This document shows positions 11,437 to 21,659 of a stretch of 64,000 nt of DNA, piece by piece; position 1 is the stretch's first letter; every line of letters starts with the position of its first letter. The position numbers and the translations under genes were made by a program. Source of the DNA: Vandiemenella viatica (taxonomy: Eukaryota; Arthropoda; Insecta; Orthoptera; Morabidae); contig CM061919.1 in NCBI GenBank assembly GCA_031002005.1, forward strand, positions 177,241,121-177,305,120, given 5' to 3'. The notes below the pieces were generated by a model. The model saw nothing but the letters and a program-made list of their open reading frames with translations. It was not told the DNA's origin and ran no database searches.

Positions 11437-12185
11437 TTAAGGGGGTAGGTACACCTAACACATACAAATATTTGATAAAGCTGAGATGTCATTTTCACAA
11501 ATCTATTTAAATTTGAGGGTTCAAATTTCATAGCTCCATAGAATTAAAATATAAAAATATAAAAATTGATTTTTAAAATAAAAATATTGTTTAACAATAG
11601 TATAATGTACCATCCAAATTGACAGTGAAAAATATATTGTTGTAAACGGTTTTAAAGATAAAAGGCATAGTATTTGAAATTTTTCAGAAATATTCTTTTA
11701 ATATTGTAAAATAATATCAAGGCAACAAGTTGAACCTATAATATAACATATTTTACTCTATATTTTTTATTAATAAATTTTTTTGTCAAGAAATTAAATT
11801 TTTTGCTTAAATATAAAGGCATATTTTTCATTTGGGAAAAGCTGCATAAACAATAATGGTTCAGACTGTAGTACTTAGTATGTAGAACATGTCCTGCAAA
11901 TTTGAAAAAGATTTATGCACATGGAAAAAAGTTATCTTTAACACCATTTGATGAATTGCTGTTTTGAGATACTTAAGGTTAAAGATTTGGATCACCTACA
12001 AGTGCAGTAAGATTTAAATGGCTGTCAATCGTGCAGGGCATTGCTTAATCACACATAATTCCCACACTGTTAAAGATATTGAAATAATTTTTTCACTAAA
12101 ATGAAGCCAAAACTATAGACTATTTTTGTGAATAATAAAAAAAAATCATTTTTTTGAAACCTGATAAGGGTACCTACCCCCTTAA
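11437..12185. mobile_element. TTAA-flanked non-autonomous DNA element (piggyBac-like), 741 bp inside
   Basis: TTAA at 11437-11440 and 12182-12185 flank inverted ends GGGGGTAGGTAC (11441) and GTACCTACCCCC (ending 12181). The AT-rich interior has no transposase. Copy B around 20195-20205 (CCTTCGACCAAC against CCTTTAACCAAC) lacks the insert, which supports insertion at a TTAA-like site. Because TTAA is palindromic, a Harbinger-type 3-bp duplication cannot be fully excluded. Confidence 0.82.
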
Positions 12186-13740
12186 CCAACACTCCCTACC
12201 CAAATAACTACGTATATGTGTTTTGTGTCTCTATATTAAGTTACAAAACTCCGTAAACTACACGCTTACAGTTCATTGGTATCAGTTTTCTAAATGGCTT
12301 TATTATACAGGCCTACTCAGCATTTCTTTTCACCCTCATATTGGCTCTCCCTCTCCCCCCCCCCCCCCACCCAAATTGTTTTATCAGTTTCAGATATTTA
12401 TTTCACATTTATCATTCATTCCATCGTGAACTTGTATTCAGTACCCCTTTTGTAACAGATTTTTATCTAGTCACCAGCAGCCTGTAACCTAAACGTCGTA
12501 ACGGTCGTAGTACTGTCGTAAATGGAAGTGGATGTAACTAACAACTCAGAAAGTGCCATTTTCTCTTTACGTGCTGATCATTAGTGTAGCCATTGGTTTT
12601 AGAGAAGCTTTGACGATATTTTATTAAATGACTAAGTAAACTTTCCTTCTTCTATGGAAATGTTTCTACCAAGTTGTCAGTTTAAGGAATTCGGAAGTAA
12701 GCAATTTTAAGGGCATTAGGAAATGGTAACATTCATGTTGAATTGTTTGAAGCAATCATGCAAACAAAAGATAAAGATGAGATAATAGGCTAAAATTTTC
12801 ATTGTTGTACGATATAGGCCTATTCTTAAAAATGATGGAGTTTCTGAAATATATTACAAGAAACGTAAACCAAAATGATTTTGGCAGCCGTTAAGATACA
12901 AAATATACATCAAACCTTTAGAAAATCTGGAAAAGATGACATAACAAGACAGGATAAAATGGAAGAGAAGAACTGGAGAAAGACAAAGATAAGCAAAACC
13001 ACTCTGGATGGATGAAGTAACAGTCACAGATATTGGCTCCCAAAGGAAAAGTGGTACAATGCTATAAATGAATCGAGAAAATAACACACACACATTTTTT
13101 AAAATTGTGTTAAGATGAAAGGAAAAGACATGCTTTTGGTTGCGTTTCCCAACAGTATTCTTCAAGAGCGTTAATTCCTTCTCGGTTCGAATCCCGGTGA
13201 ATGAAACCGAATGAAATGAGGATTTTGAATTCAGTAAACAGGCGTACATCAGTTTAAGTATCTCCATTTTTCAGAACAAAGGCCGTCAGTCTGTATTGCT
13301 TTGTATACCATTTTCATGACGTTCAATCTGTTCGTAAAGCCAAATGTATAATATTAGAACCATCATTGTTGCCAGACGTAACTTATATCTAGTTGTATAA
13401 ATTAGCAGTAATAAACAGAAATACAAAAAAATACGTTACGTTTACATATTTAAAAAGGTTTGTTTGTGTCTACATGTTTTAGGAGAACCTGCTGATGGAG
13501 AGGTGGAAAGCATAAAATTTAATTACGTGGCCACATCATTTCTGGGGTCCCCAACCCAAAGGGATCTGGATCCCATGACATGCACAAAATTTCATTATAA
13601 GAAGGACTTATCAAGCTTAACTAATCAGTTAAATTTTTCCACTTCCGCAGCTGTTTACTGATAAAGAGTTGTGATATGTTGTTTTAAGTGAACTCACTGT
13701 TCTGAGTATCCATTTCACTTCCTAAACAGGTTGTACTTAC

Positions 13741-14011
13741 TTATGTATTTATTATTATTAATAACAGTAAGAGAAAGAGAAGGAAAGTCATCTTTTCAAA
13801 GAAGAGATATGTGTAAGCGAATCCTGGACAAATGAAGAGGAAGATAAAACCAAAATACTGTAATTTTTTATACCTGGCGTCATAAAAGAATCCTGAATGT
13901 AGGCTCTAAGAAATAAAGTCAACCATGAGGATCTTGTTTCATGAAGAACTGATCAATACAGATCTTCGGAAGGCTATGATAGAGGAAGATAGCACAGCTA
14001 GCCGGACACCT
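13741..14011. other. Non-coding stretch between copy A and a SINE
   Basis: I see nothing identifiable in this AT-rich interval. Confidence 0.4.
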
Positions 14012-14245
14012 TGACCAAGCGTGGTAGGTGGACAGTTAACGCTCTGGCCTCGCATTCGGGAGGATGCTGGTTCGAATCCCCGTCCAGGAACCCAGAGTTG
14101 GTTTATCTATTGTTTCCCCAAATCGCTCCAGGCGAATGCCGGGATACTTCCTTCAAAAAGGCCATGGCATAAACCCTTCCAGTTCCTTGTCCCCAGTACT
14201 TTACTGTCTCTAATGACTCCGACGTCGACGAGGCGTGAAGTAAAA
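14012..14245 (+). mobile_element. tRNA-derived SINE, plus
   Basis: Head with CAAGCGTGGTAGGTGGACAG, B box GGTTCGAATCC (14070-14080), body GCGAATGCCGGGATACTTCC, 3' end GACGTCGACGAGGCGTGAAG. The short repeat shared with 233-393 follows directly downstream. Confidence 0.85.
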
Positions 14246-14474
14246 CAAACTGGACTGCTTGGTCGATATTTTGGATTAAGGAAAGGTGTGAAAGGAGGGA
14301 AAACAGAGCAGAAAAATTACCGAGGAAAGGCGCAATTTGATATATGAAACGAAATGGGACACCCTCTATCAACAAATATGCGGCATGCAAAGAAAGCTAG
14401 TATTTCTCGCAGGTGAGTTAATTAAATTTAATTATATAATGTAACGAAAATAATTTCAAATCTATAGGATGACA

Positions 14475-16060
14475 TAGATATACTTGCTTCGTGTCTGTCA
14501 AAAATGACGGTTTGAATGCAATATCCTGGCAGTTCATTTTTCATTCAATTGGTTAATTTTATGGAATTGTTATTACATAATGCTAATGGCCTGGATTTTG
14601 TAATGTTCTATATATTTCATTTGCAGTTCAAATAGCGATACAGTAGTAACTTCTACTGAATTAATTACGATGGAAGTTTAGAACCAATAAAATTAAAAAC
14701 AAATTAGCAATCCCACAATAACTTTTGCTGTCAATGTAATATCAGTTTTATTCCTGGTCCAGGCACAATTCAGCACGATAAATATGAAACGTCTTTCCCC
14801 CTCAATAAATAATACTTACAGTAACATGGCGCTTATGAAAACAGTTTAAATTGTTTGTAAAACTCATTTCAGAGCGAATTATGCTGTAACAAAATGTGTC
14901 AGTTGCGATTCTGGTCAACTTAGCCCCAACCTCCATTAACATTGCATTCGAAAATCATAGCTTTTATTACCCTCATATGAATAACGACAGGCAGCACCTA
15001 TGGTGGTAGTCTGAATTTATTCTGGAAAAGATTGCATGAAAAAGCGAATATCGACCATTTTTAATGAAATCTTCGTGATATGTGTACCATACTATGGTTA
15101 GATTATCGGAGTATTTGACTATGATTTATTTAAATAAATACATTTTACTTTAATGACGGAAAGCATAATATAAAAAACGGATAACGGTCATTTATCTCGG
15201 TGATACATTTCGCGATTCGTAAATTTGGTGTAAACTTTCTTCGAGTTTTTAATTAACTTCATTGTTTCTTATCATCTGCCAAAAACATTCTTAGGTTATG
15301 ATTTAACCTCGTTCTTATAACTGGTACAGATAAAATAACGCAAACATGAAATACTCTTTTCCTTGCATTAATTTTTGTATCTAGTTGTCATAAATAAACA
15401 AAAAGCAACATGTAAATTTAAACGAACGTACCAATTGTAACTTTGTAAAGTATGATTGCCTCGCATTAATTTTCTATCTCTGCTCACCGCTATTTGGATG
15501 CAAGAATATCGCTGTTGAATTGCGAATTATAAATTGAAATCATTTTTAATTATATCTTTCGTGATATGAGTAACTTATTCTGGTTAGATTATCAGAATAT
15601 TTGGTTAGATTTTATTTAAATAAATGCATTTTTATAATTTAGAAAACGGATGACTGTTATTTATTTGACTGATACATTGCGCGATTACGTACGTTTCTCT
15701 GAGTTTTTAATAAACTTCATTGTTTCTTATCGTCTGCCAAAAAATTCTTAGGTTATGGTTTAACCTAGTTTTGATAACTGATACAGATCAAATAGCGTAA
15801 TTATTGAATCCCCTTCTCTTTACATGAATTTCTGCGTCTAACTAATACAGATAAAATAGCGTAAATATTGAATCTCCTTCTCCTCATATGAATGTCTGCG
15901 TCTAGCTGTAAATAAACGAAAAGCAAGATGATGGTGCGAATGTAATATGGTGGTTGATGATTGACCGTTCTCTAGCCAATAGCAGTAGCAGCTATAGACG
16001 ACGCATCCAGACTCCACGTTAGCGTTTTATATAAGGGGATAGGTCCGCAGCGAAAAGTTT
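14475..16060 (+). repeat. Repeat family X, copy 1, with internal duplications
   Basis: Matches 43462-44340 and 44340-45310 in order and orientation: the GTCAAAAATGACGGT start, GTAATATCAGTTTTATTCCTGGTC, TGTGTCAGTTGCGATTCTGG, and TTCTTAGGTTATGATTTAACC blocks. Within this copy the second half is repeated (about 15073-15380 and 15560-15800), and a roughly 64-bp piece recurs at about 15779 and 15842. No ORF of note. It ends in the CCAAT/TATA block annotated separately. Confidence 0.75.
15976..16035 (+). promoter_or_regulatory. Promoter-like CCAAT plus TATA block at end of repeat X
   Basis: CCAAT at 15976-15980 is followed about 48 bp later by TATATAAG (16028-16035). The same arrangement recurs at 45250-45300. 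Conservation in both copies with surrounding AGACGACG and ATTAGCATTTTATATAAG-like context suggests an element-encoded Pol II promoter. Transcription is an inference. Confidence 0.45.
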
Positions 16061-16677
16061 GGTGCACTGAATGGCGAGATGTGATATTTCCATCAGCGTT
16101 TCGGTCGTTAGGATTTATTCTACACATCAGTTTAACCATTTCTTTTATGAAAATCATAAAATCTCTGAATGCAGTGTCACCCACCGCCACCAGCAATTGC
16201 CCAATACTAATTTTAAATTATGTGTTTCTGCCTAACTATTGTTTCGTTTGGCAATATGTTCCCATCCTTGACATCCATACATACAAAATAAAATTTTCAT
16301 ATTCTCTTATGCCTAAAATCAATTGCCAGAATGTGCTCATGGTCATTTTTTTTTTTTTGCCTCCATGTATTACTGTTAATTCTTCTTCCAATAGCCATCA
16401 AAGCCTCATCGTCAATAGACAACTTATAAACTTCCCTGATACCTCTCCAAGTCCCAAGTAAATGACGGATTTTGATACACAGTGCGATCTGCCTGACTAA
16501 ATTTACTATCAAATTTTATGCCAAATGTATACACTTTAGGACTTCAACTAGCAATTCCTCCTCCACCTTATTTTCTTTCTGTGTCTTTAGAAAACTGACT
16601 CTTCTTGGTATTAATCTTGTTTGCATGTTGACCCAGATATCCTGTCCATATCTTCCTACAGCTGTTCGCATTCTTCT

Positions 16678-17350
16678 TCATCTTCATGTTTGCGCGTCCA
16701 CATTTGGACTACTGTCGTTCCCTTTGGGACAGTTTCGTAGGGGACTGATTGACAGTTCAGAGAAAGTACACAAAAGAGACGCTCGATTCATGACTGCTTG
16801 CCACAGTCCTTATGAAAGCGTCACGCAATTGATTCGTAGATAGGGCTGGAATCTTCTGTTAAACAGACGTCGTAGGTTTCGTTTGGACTTATTAATAAAC
16901 TTGCGTACACCCACATTCCAGGCCCGCCGCTAGCTGTTTGAACGCCCGTGTGCAATATCGATTATGCCGCCCCCTGTCTAACTACAGCCAGTGGTGGATC
17001 TAGGAGTTTTCCGAATCGGGTCAAAAAACTGTGAGATTGCCGCCCCTTCGACCATTATTTGCCGCGACTGTGGATCACTCGATTTGCCACCCCTTCGATG
17101 TACCGCACACGTGCGGTGCACGCGTTGCACGCCCACTTTTATATACGACTGCCTTGAAATACTTCGTAAAACCACTTATTTGGGCTGATAAGATTAGAGA
17201 AATTAGATGCTGCACTCATGCTTATACAAATTCATTATTTCCTCGTGCTGTTCGGGATTGGAGTGCACAGAATAGGGATCACTTTTTGTGCAATGCACCC
17301 TCTGCCACCCACAATTATGAGAGTTACAGATTATATAGGCCTATGTAGAT
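16678..17350 (+). pseudogene. 5'-truncated LINE, RT C-terminal segment
   Basis: Plus-strand reading near 16690-16845 gives a CASTFGLLSFPLGQF segment (decayed from a P.LEY.S.VW.P block), then a VHKRDARFMTACHSPYESV block (VQ..AARFV type), then W..LL.RRRRFRL, typical of the thumb region after RT in L2/CR1-type LINEs. Near 17215 is SLFPRAVRDWSAQ (FFPR.I.DWN). It ends with TATAGGCCTATGTAGATGTAAG-like sequence. Copy A at about 8823 is the unoccupied site. A hAT MITE interrupts it at 16919. Confidence 0.65.
16919..17140 (-). mobile_element. hAT-type MITE, partial, related to 20840-21195
   Basis: Starts CAGGCCCGCCGCTAG. Interior blocks (GCCGCCCC, CAAAAAACTGTGAGATTGC, GCACGCCCACTTT) match the reverse complement of the 20840-21195 element. 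The right terminus is lost or diverged, so no duplication can be shown. Confidence 0.7.
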
Positions 17351-18348
17351 GTAAGATTAAGCCATTAACAAACAACCTAACATCTGACTGACTATACTTT
17401 CAACACATTCATTCTTCAGAAGACTGAACAGCAATGGTCCACTACTCTGTGGCACTCCCGTTATCATTTCTACATATTTTAATATTTTCGTACCTCAACC
17501 CTTCGCTTTCTACCTTTTAAGAATTACTCTGCTCAACAAGTAATTTTTTCATCCGCTACAATGGTTTTTCTTTATTTACCATAATTTTATGGGTTACTCT
17601 ATCAAGTAACTTGCCGAGATCTAATGATACACTTTAAACTTGGCCTCTCTTGTCCATTTAATCCCAAATATTTCGCATATAGGAAACTAACTGAGATTCT
17701 CATAAAAATCCTTGCCTAAACCTTTACCGCCCTTTTACAATCTAGTTCCTTGTAGAGATTTGTGATGTGGTTGCATATGAATATCTCTGTGGTTGCATAT
17801 GAATATCTCCAACTACTTACCCTTACCACTGATATCAAACACCTATTTGGTTTCCATCCTTTATGGAGCGCTACTGTGATTCCACTTTCCAGTCCGCTGA
17901 TAAACATAAAATTTCCACACCCAGTTTAAATAATATTTCAAGATATGATGCACTGCTGTATCGCTCCATCTTTCATACATCTGTAGTAATATTATCAACA
18001 CCAGCTTCTTATAATTTTTAGCGTCAATAGTTCTCTCGTAGTATCTTGAAGATCTATTTCGACATTTTTGATTTGCTCTTTTCTTCTTATAATAGAAAAC
18101 GCCTACTCAGATGTCCAATCTCCCATCCCAGAATGAGATTTCTTAATAGGATTATTAAACCAGTTACTTAATATCTGAATTTTTCAAATACTCTATAATT
18201 TCTTCTGCAGCCTTACTTACAATTGGCAGAGTATCTTCACTTCCTCTCAGTTTTCTAACATAGCCATAGAAATACTTTCAACTCCTCCGATTTATTCTAT
18301 CCGATCCCAGGGTCATTAAATGATTCAGTCAATATCTCTGCCATTTCC

Positions 18349-18607
18349 CACCGAGCGTGGTGGTGTAACGGATAGCGTTCTGGCCTCGCATTCGGGAGGA
18401 CGGCGGTTCGAATCCCCGTCCGGGCATCCAGATTTGGGGTTTCCATGGTTTCCCCAAATCACTCCAGGTGAATGCCGGGATGCTTCCTTCAAAAAGGCCA
18501 TGGCCGAATTCCTTCCCATTCCTTGCCCCCATCCTTTCCCGTCTCTAAAGACCACGTTGTTAAAAAGGGACATGAAACTGTTACAAAAAAAAAAAAAAAA
18601 AAAAAAA
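18349..18607 (+). mobile_element. tRNA-derived SINE with poly(A) tail and 10-bp duplication
   Basis: Best-preserved member. CCGAGCGTGGTGGTGTAACGG head (A-box-like), B box GGTTCGAATCC (18405-18415), body, then a 22-A tail. The duplication TGCCATTTCC flanks it exactly (18339-18348 and 18608-18617). The intact duplication and pure tail suggest a young insertion. The SINE would be transcribed by Pol III from its internal promoter and needs a partner LINE reverse transcriptase. The body is unrelated to any LINE 3' end I can see here. Confidence 0.95.
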
Positions 18608-20308
18608 TGCCATTTCCAAATCTTTTCCATTCTTATCTACAATTGTCTGGATACCTTCCCTTCCCCTCATTTCTAGGGGCATAGTTCAGCGGTCGCCCAG
18701 CACCAGTGATATTCTTCATAAACCAGTCTTTAGCTTCCCTCTTTGCTGTTTTAAGTGTTCTTTACTGTCTTGCTGTCTCTTAACTCTGTACTGTTCTCTT
18801 CTCACTAACCTCCTCGCCTCCTTGTTGTAGTATAGGTATAGGTTCCGTATTTCTCTTTGTTTTCTGTTTAAATATTTCTTCACCATTTTTTACTATCTCC
18901 TTTTAAGTTTTCCCACTTCTCCTTGACTGTACTTGTGCCATCCTTCCATTTACTGAACCTTTCCCTGAAATATGTCTTTAATTCTAGTTTGTACCTTTTT
19001 GTAATTGTACCTATTTCCCCGTTCATTGGCCACTGGTTTACTAAATCCCCCAACATCAACCAGAAATGTATTGCGATCACTAGTTCCTTCTGTTAGTTGA
19101 CACCCCACAATATTTTCTTAAGGTTTTGATTTCTGTTGTGAAATAAACATTTCCTCCCCGATTATTCTTTGAACTGTTGCCTCCTCGTCTCCATTGTACA
19201 GGTGTTATAATTCTAAATTCTGAGGTTTTCCCTGAAATATGTGCTGTTATATAACGATATTTATGACCACCTGCAATGTTGGTTATTTGTATCATATTGT
19301 CTTGCCATTTGTCTTATATTCATAGAAAATGTTGTAACCACTTACTCCTTTTGCAACGTGAAACCCCGAAAGCGTATCTTCAGGTAACATTAGGAAGATA
19401 TGCAACTTGTTTGGTCCCCTTGTGCTGTGTTCTACCACTTACGAAAAGCCTTCTCTTCTCACTAAGGTATTTGCGAAGTTCTGATCCTTTTTGTTATTAA
19501 TCTTATTTCATTCACAGTCCACACCGGTAAATTTAAGTCTTCACCATACGCTCACCTATGAACTGTGTTACGGGATTCTGGAAGGTTCGGCCTGTCTGGC
19601 TAATCAGGAGGGCGCGTCTGTCACGTGTCCTGTGCTTGGGTGGCTTGGTGGGGGTTATGTGTGAGCTGTTCTCTTCGTTACAAGGAGTTTCACGCTTTAT
19701 GAAGCTTTAGCCAGCTGTCCTCGTGATGTTGTTAGAGCGCTCAGCAATCTCTTGCGACACTTTTAACGTCCCGGCCCCCACTTATCTTCTGCCAAATGAA
19801 GTCTAATATTTTGAAAGTGGTTAAGATGTCCGTTGTAAATTAATGTCGCACAATGTCCGACTTGTCCGTTTTGTCTGACTAAATACATAATACTCGACAA
19901 ATTACTAGGGTTCCTGATTGGCTAAGCCGGTCGAACTTACCAGAACGCCGAACTTTCAAGTTAGTGAATTGGATGTATTTATTAGTGTGCAAAAAACATA
20001 GCAGTAAAGCTCTTCCCTAGAAGAAGACCGAATCATACTGACCGAAACGTCGACATTACACTATAAGATGCCGCTTCATCCAGATAGCACAGAAACTATG
20101 TAGTATTCTACCCACTATGAGAAAATGACAAATAATTGCTGCTGTATCTGTGCAATTCATTCCACAATCCCCAAACCCATTTCCTCGTACTTTCCTTCGA
20201 CCAACATCTTCCGCTATCTTCTCTATTGAGTTGCCAAACTCAATTCATTACACTCCTACAGTTCATTGTTAACAGTAATCTAGATGTCTTTATCATATTA
20301 TAGGCCTA

Positions 20309-20600
20309 GTGCTGGTGGCTCAGTGGGTTAGCTGTCTGACTAAGGGTCGCAAGGTTCCCGGTTAGAATCCCTGTCTCGACAGGGGTTTTTCATAGGCTCT
20401 TAGCCCGAATTTCACCTTCGGATCATCGCCCTGTGTATTGTGAAGTTCGTCCGATCGCTTCCGTGGTTGGGATTCCACGTGCAAGTCCGATGTACCCAAT
20501 GGGATTGCCGGTAGGTAAGGCGGCTACAACAGGGGCCTAATGCGCAGCCAATAGAAAACCTGTCATCAAGTCATTACGACCACACGGAATTACTATATTA
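20309..20600 (+). mobile_element. Third SINE type with consensus A box
   Basis: GTGCTGGTGGCTCAGTGGGTTAGC contains TGGCTCAGTGG, a match to the Pol III A box. About 40 bp downstream GGTTAGAATCC is a one-base variant of the B box. The insert falls inside copy B: copy A has the uninterrupted TACAGGCCTACTC at about 12305, and a TATTATAGGCCTA-like stretch occurs on both sides here. Body differs from the main family. Confidence 0.75.
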
Positions 20601-20839
20601 TTCTGTAGGCCTACTAAGCATTACTATTCACTTTGATTGTTGCACCCCCTTCTATTGTTTTATCACTTTCAGTTATTTCCTTTGTATTTATCATTTATTC
20701 CATAGTGCACTTGTATTCAATACCCCTTTGCCAACCGATATTTATCTTCTCTCTAACAGCCTGTAAACTAAACGAAGTCTGGTCCTAACACCATTATAAA
20801 TGGAATTGGACTTAGTGATCTCTTCTATTTAGACGTAGA

Positions 20840-21195
20840 CAGGCCCGCCGTAAGCGGGCGTGCAAGGCGCGCACCGCACGCGGGCGGCACATCAAGGGGG
20901 GCGGCAAAACGAGTGATCGACAGTCGCCGCCCCGCGATAGTTGCCGCTCCATTGTCACCGCGACGAAATTTGCAGCGTTTTATGTAGCAGGCGACCTTTT
21001 TTTTTTTTAATAGCTTAACAGCTGCTTCGGGCGGTCGGCGACACTCAGGATGGAAACAATGGGGGCGGCAAATAATGTTCGAAGGGGCAGCAATCTCACA
21101 GTTTTTTTGACCCGTTTCGGAAATTTCCTATATCCACAGGGGGGCGGCATAATCGGTATTGCACGCGGGCGCTCTAACAGCTTGCGACGGGCCTG
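20840..21195. mobile_element. hAT MITE with perfect 8-bp duplication
   Basis: Ends CAGGCCCGCCG and CGACGGGCCTG. GACGTAGA flanks both sides (20832-20839, 21196-21203). The GC-rich interior carries many GGGGGCGGCA blocks and no transposase. Copy A near 12560-12590 lacks it. Confidence 0.93.
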
Positions 21196-21659
21196 GACGT
21201 AGACCATTTGTTTAGCCATTTGGTTGTAGAAAATATTTGGTGACCTGTTATTAAATGATTAGTAAACTGTGTTTCTGGTAGAGAAATGTTTCTAGCAGGT
21301 TGTCAGTTTAGAAAATTCGTCAGTGTACAATTTGACATGTATAAGGAAAAGGTAATATTCTAGTCAGATTGTTATGCATGAGATAAAATTAAGTACCATG
21401 GTGGAATATATTATTAAAAATAAAAGAGTTTCCGAAGTTTATTGGAAGTAAAATAAATTTGGCGGTTTTTAAGATAGAAATATAGGTTAAGTACAGGATA
21501 TTTGGACCATGTTCTTTTAAAGTAATTTTTTCAACACTTTGCAATGGCTAGGATTTGTTATATATTTTTATAATATGTATATATGACCTTGAACAATTGT
21601 ATGCACCTCTTCCACACTTGAAGTTATGATTTTTTTATTGTTTTAACCCGGTGGTCCAT

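Larger units (their letters stand above)
8263..13740. repeat. Long repeat unit, copy A
   Basis: Collinear with 16205-30390 once later insertions are removed. Matching landmarks (A/B) are: ACTAATTTTAAATT 8271/16206; CTTGGTATTAATNTTG 8754/16600; the GGAAGGTTCGGCC ... GAGCTGTTCTCTTCGTTACAA block 10550/19582; AGTATTCTACC 11068/20102; GAAATGTTTCTA 12658/21283; the CATCATTTCT.GG block 13533/30187. Its left part is a minus-strand LINE. The right part (10540-13740) is non-coding by eye. Copy A carries a SINE at 10102, a SINE at 11078 and a TTAA element at 11437 that copy B lacks. Confidence 0.75.

Noticed and set aside
12854..13267. 137-codon minus-strand ORF
   Set aside because: It falls in the non-coding right part of repeat copy A, is not open in copy B, and has no domain.
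17768..17812. 22-bp direct duplication (GTGGTTGCATATGAATATCT)
   Set aside because: Only two units within decayed LINE sequence. A simple replication slip of little interest.
18320..18684. ORFs on both strands over 18320-18684
   Set aside because: Fully explained by the SINE at 18349-18607 and its tail.
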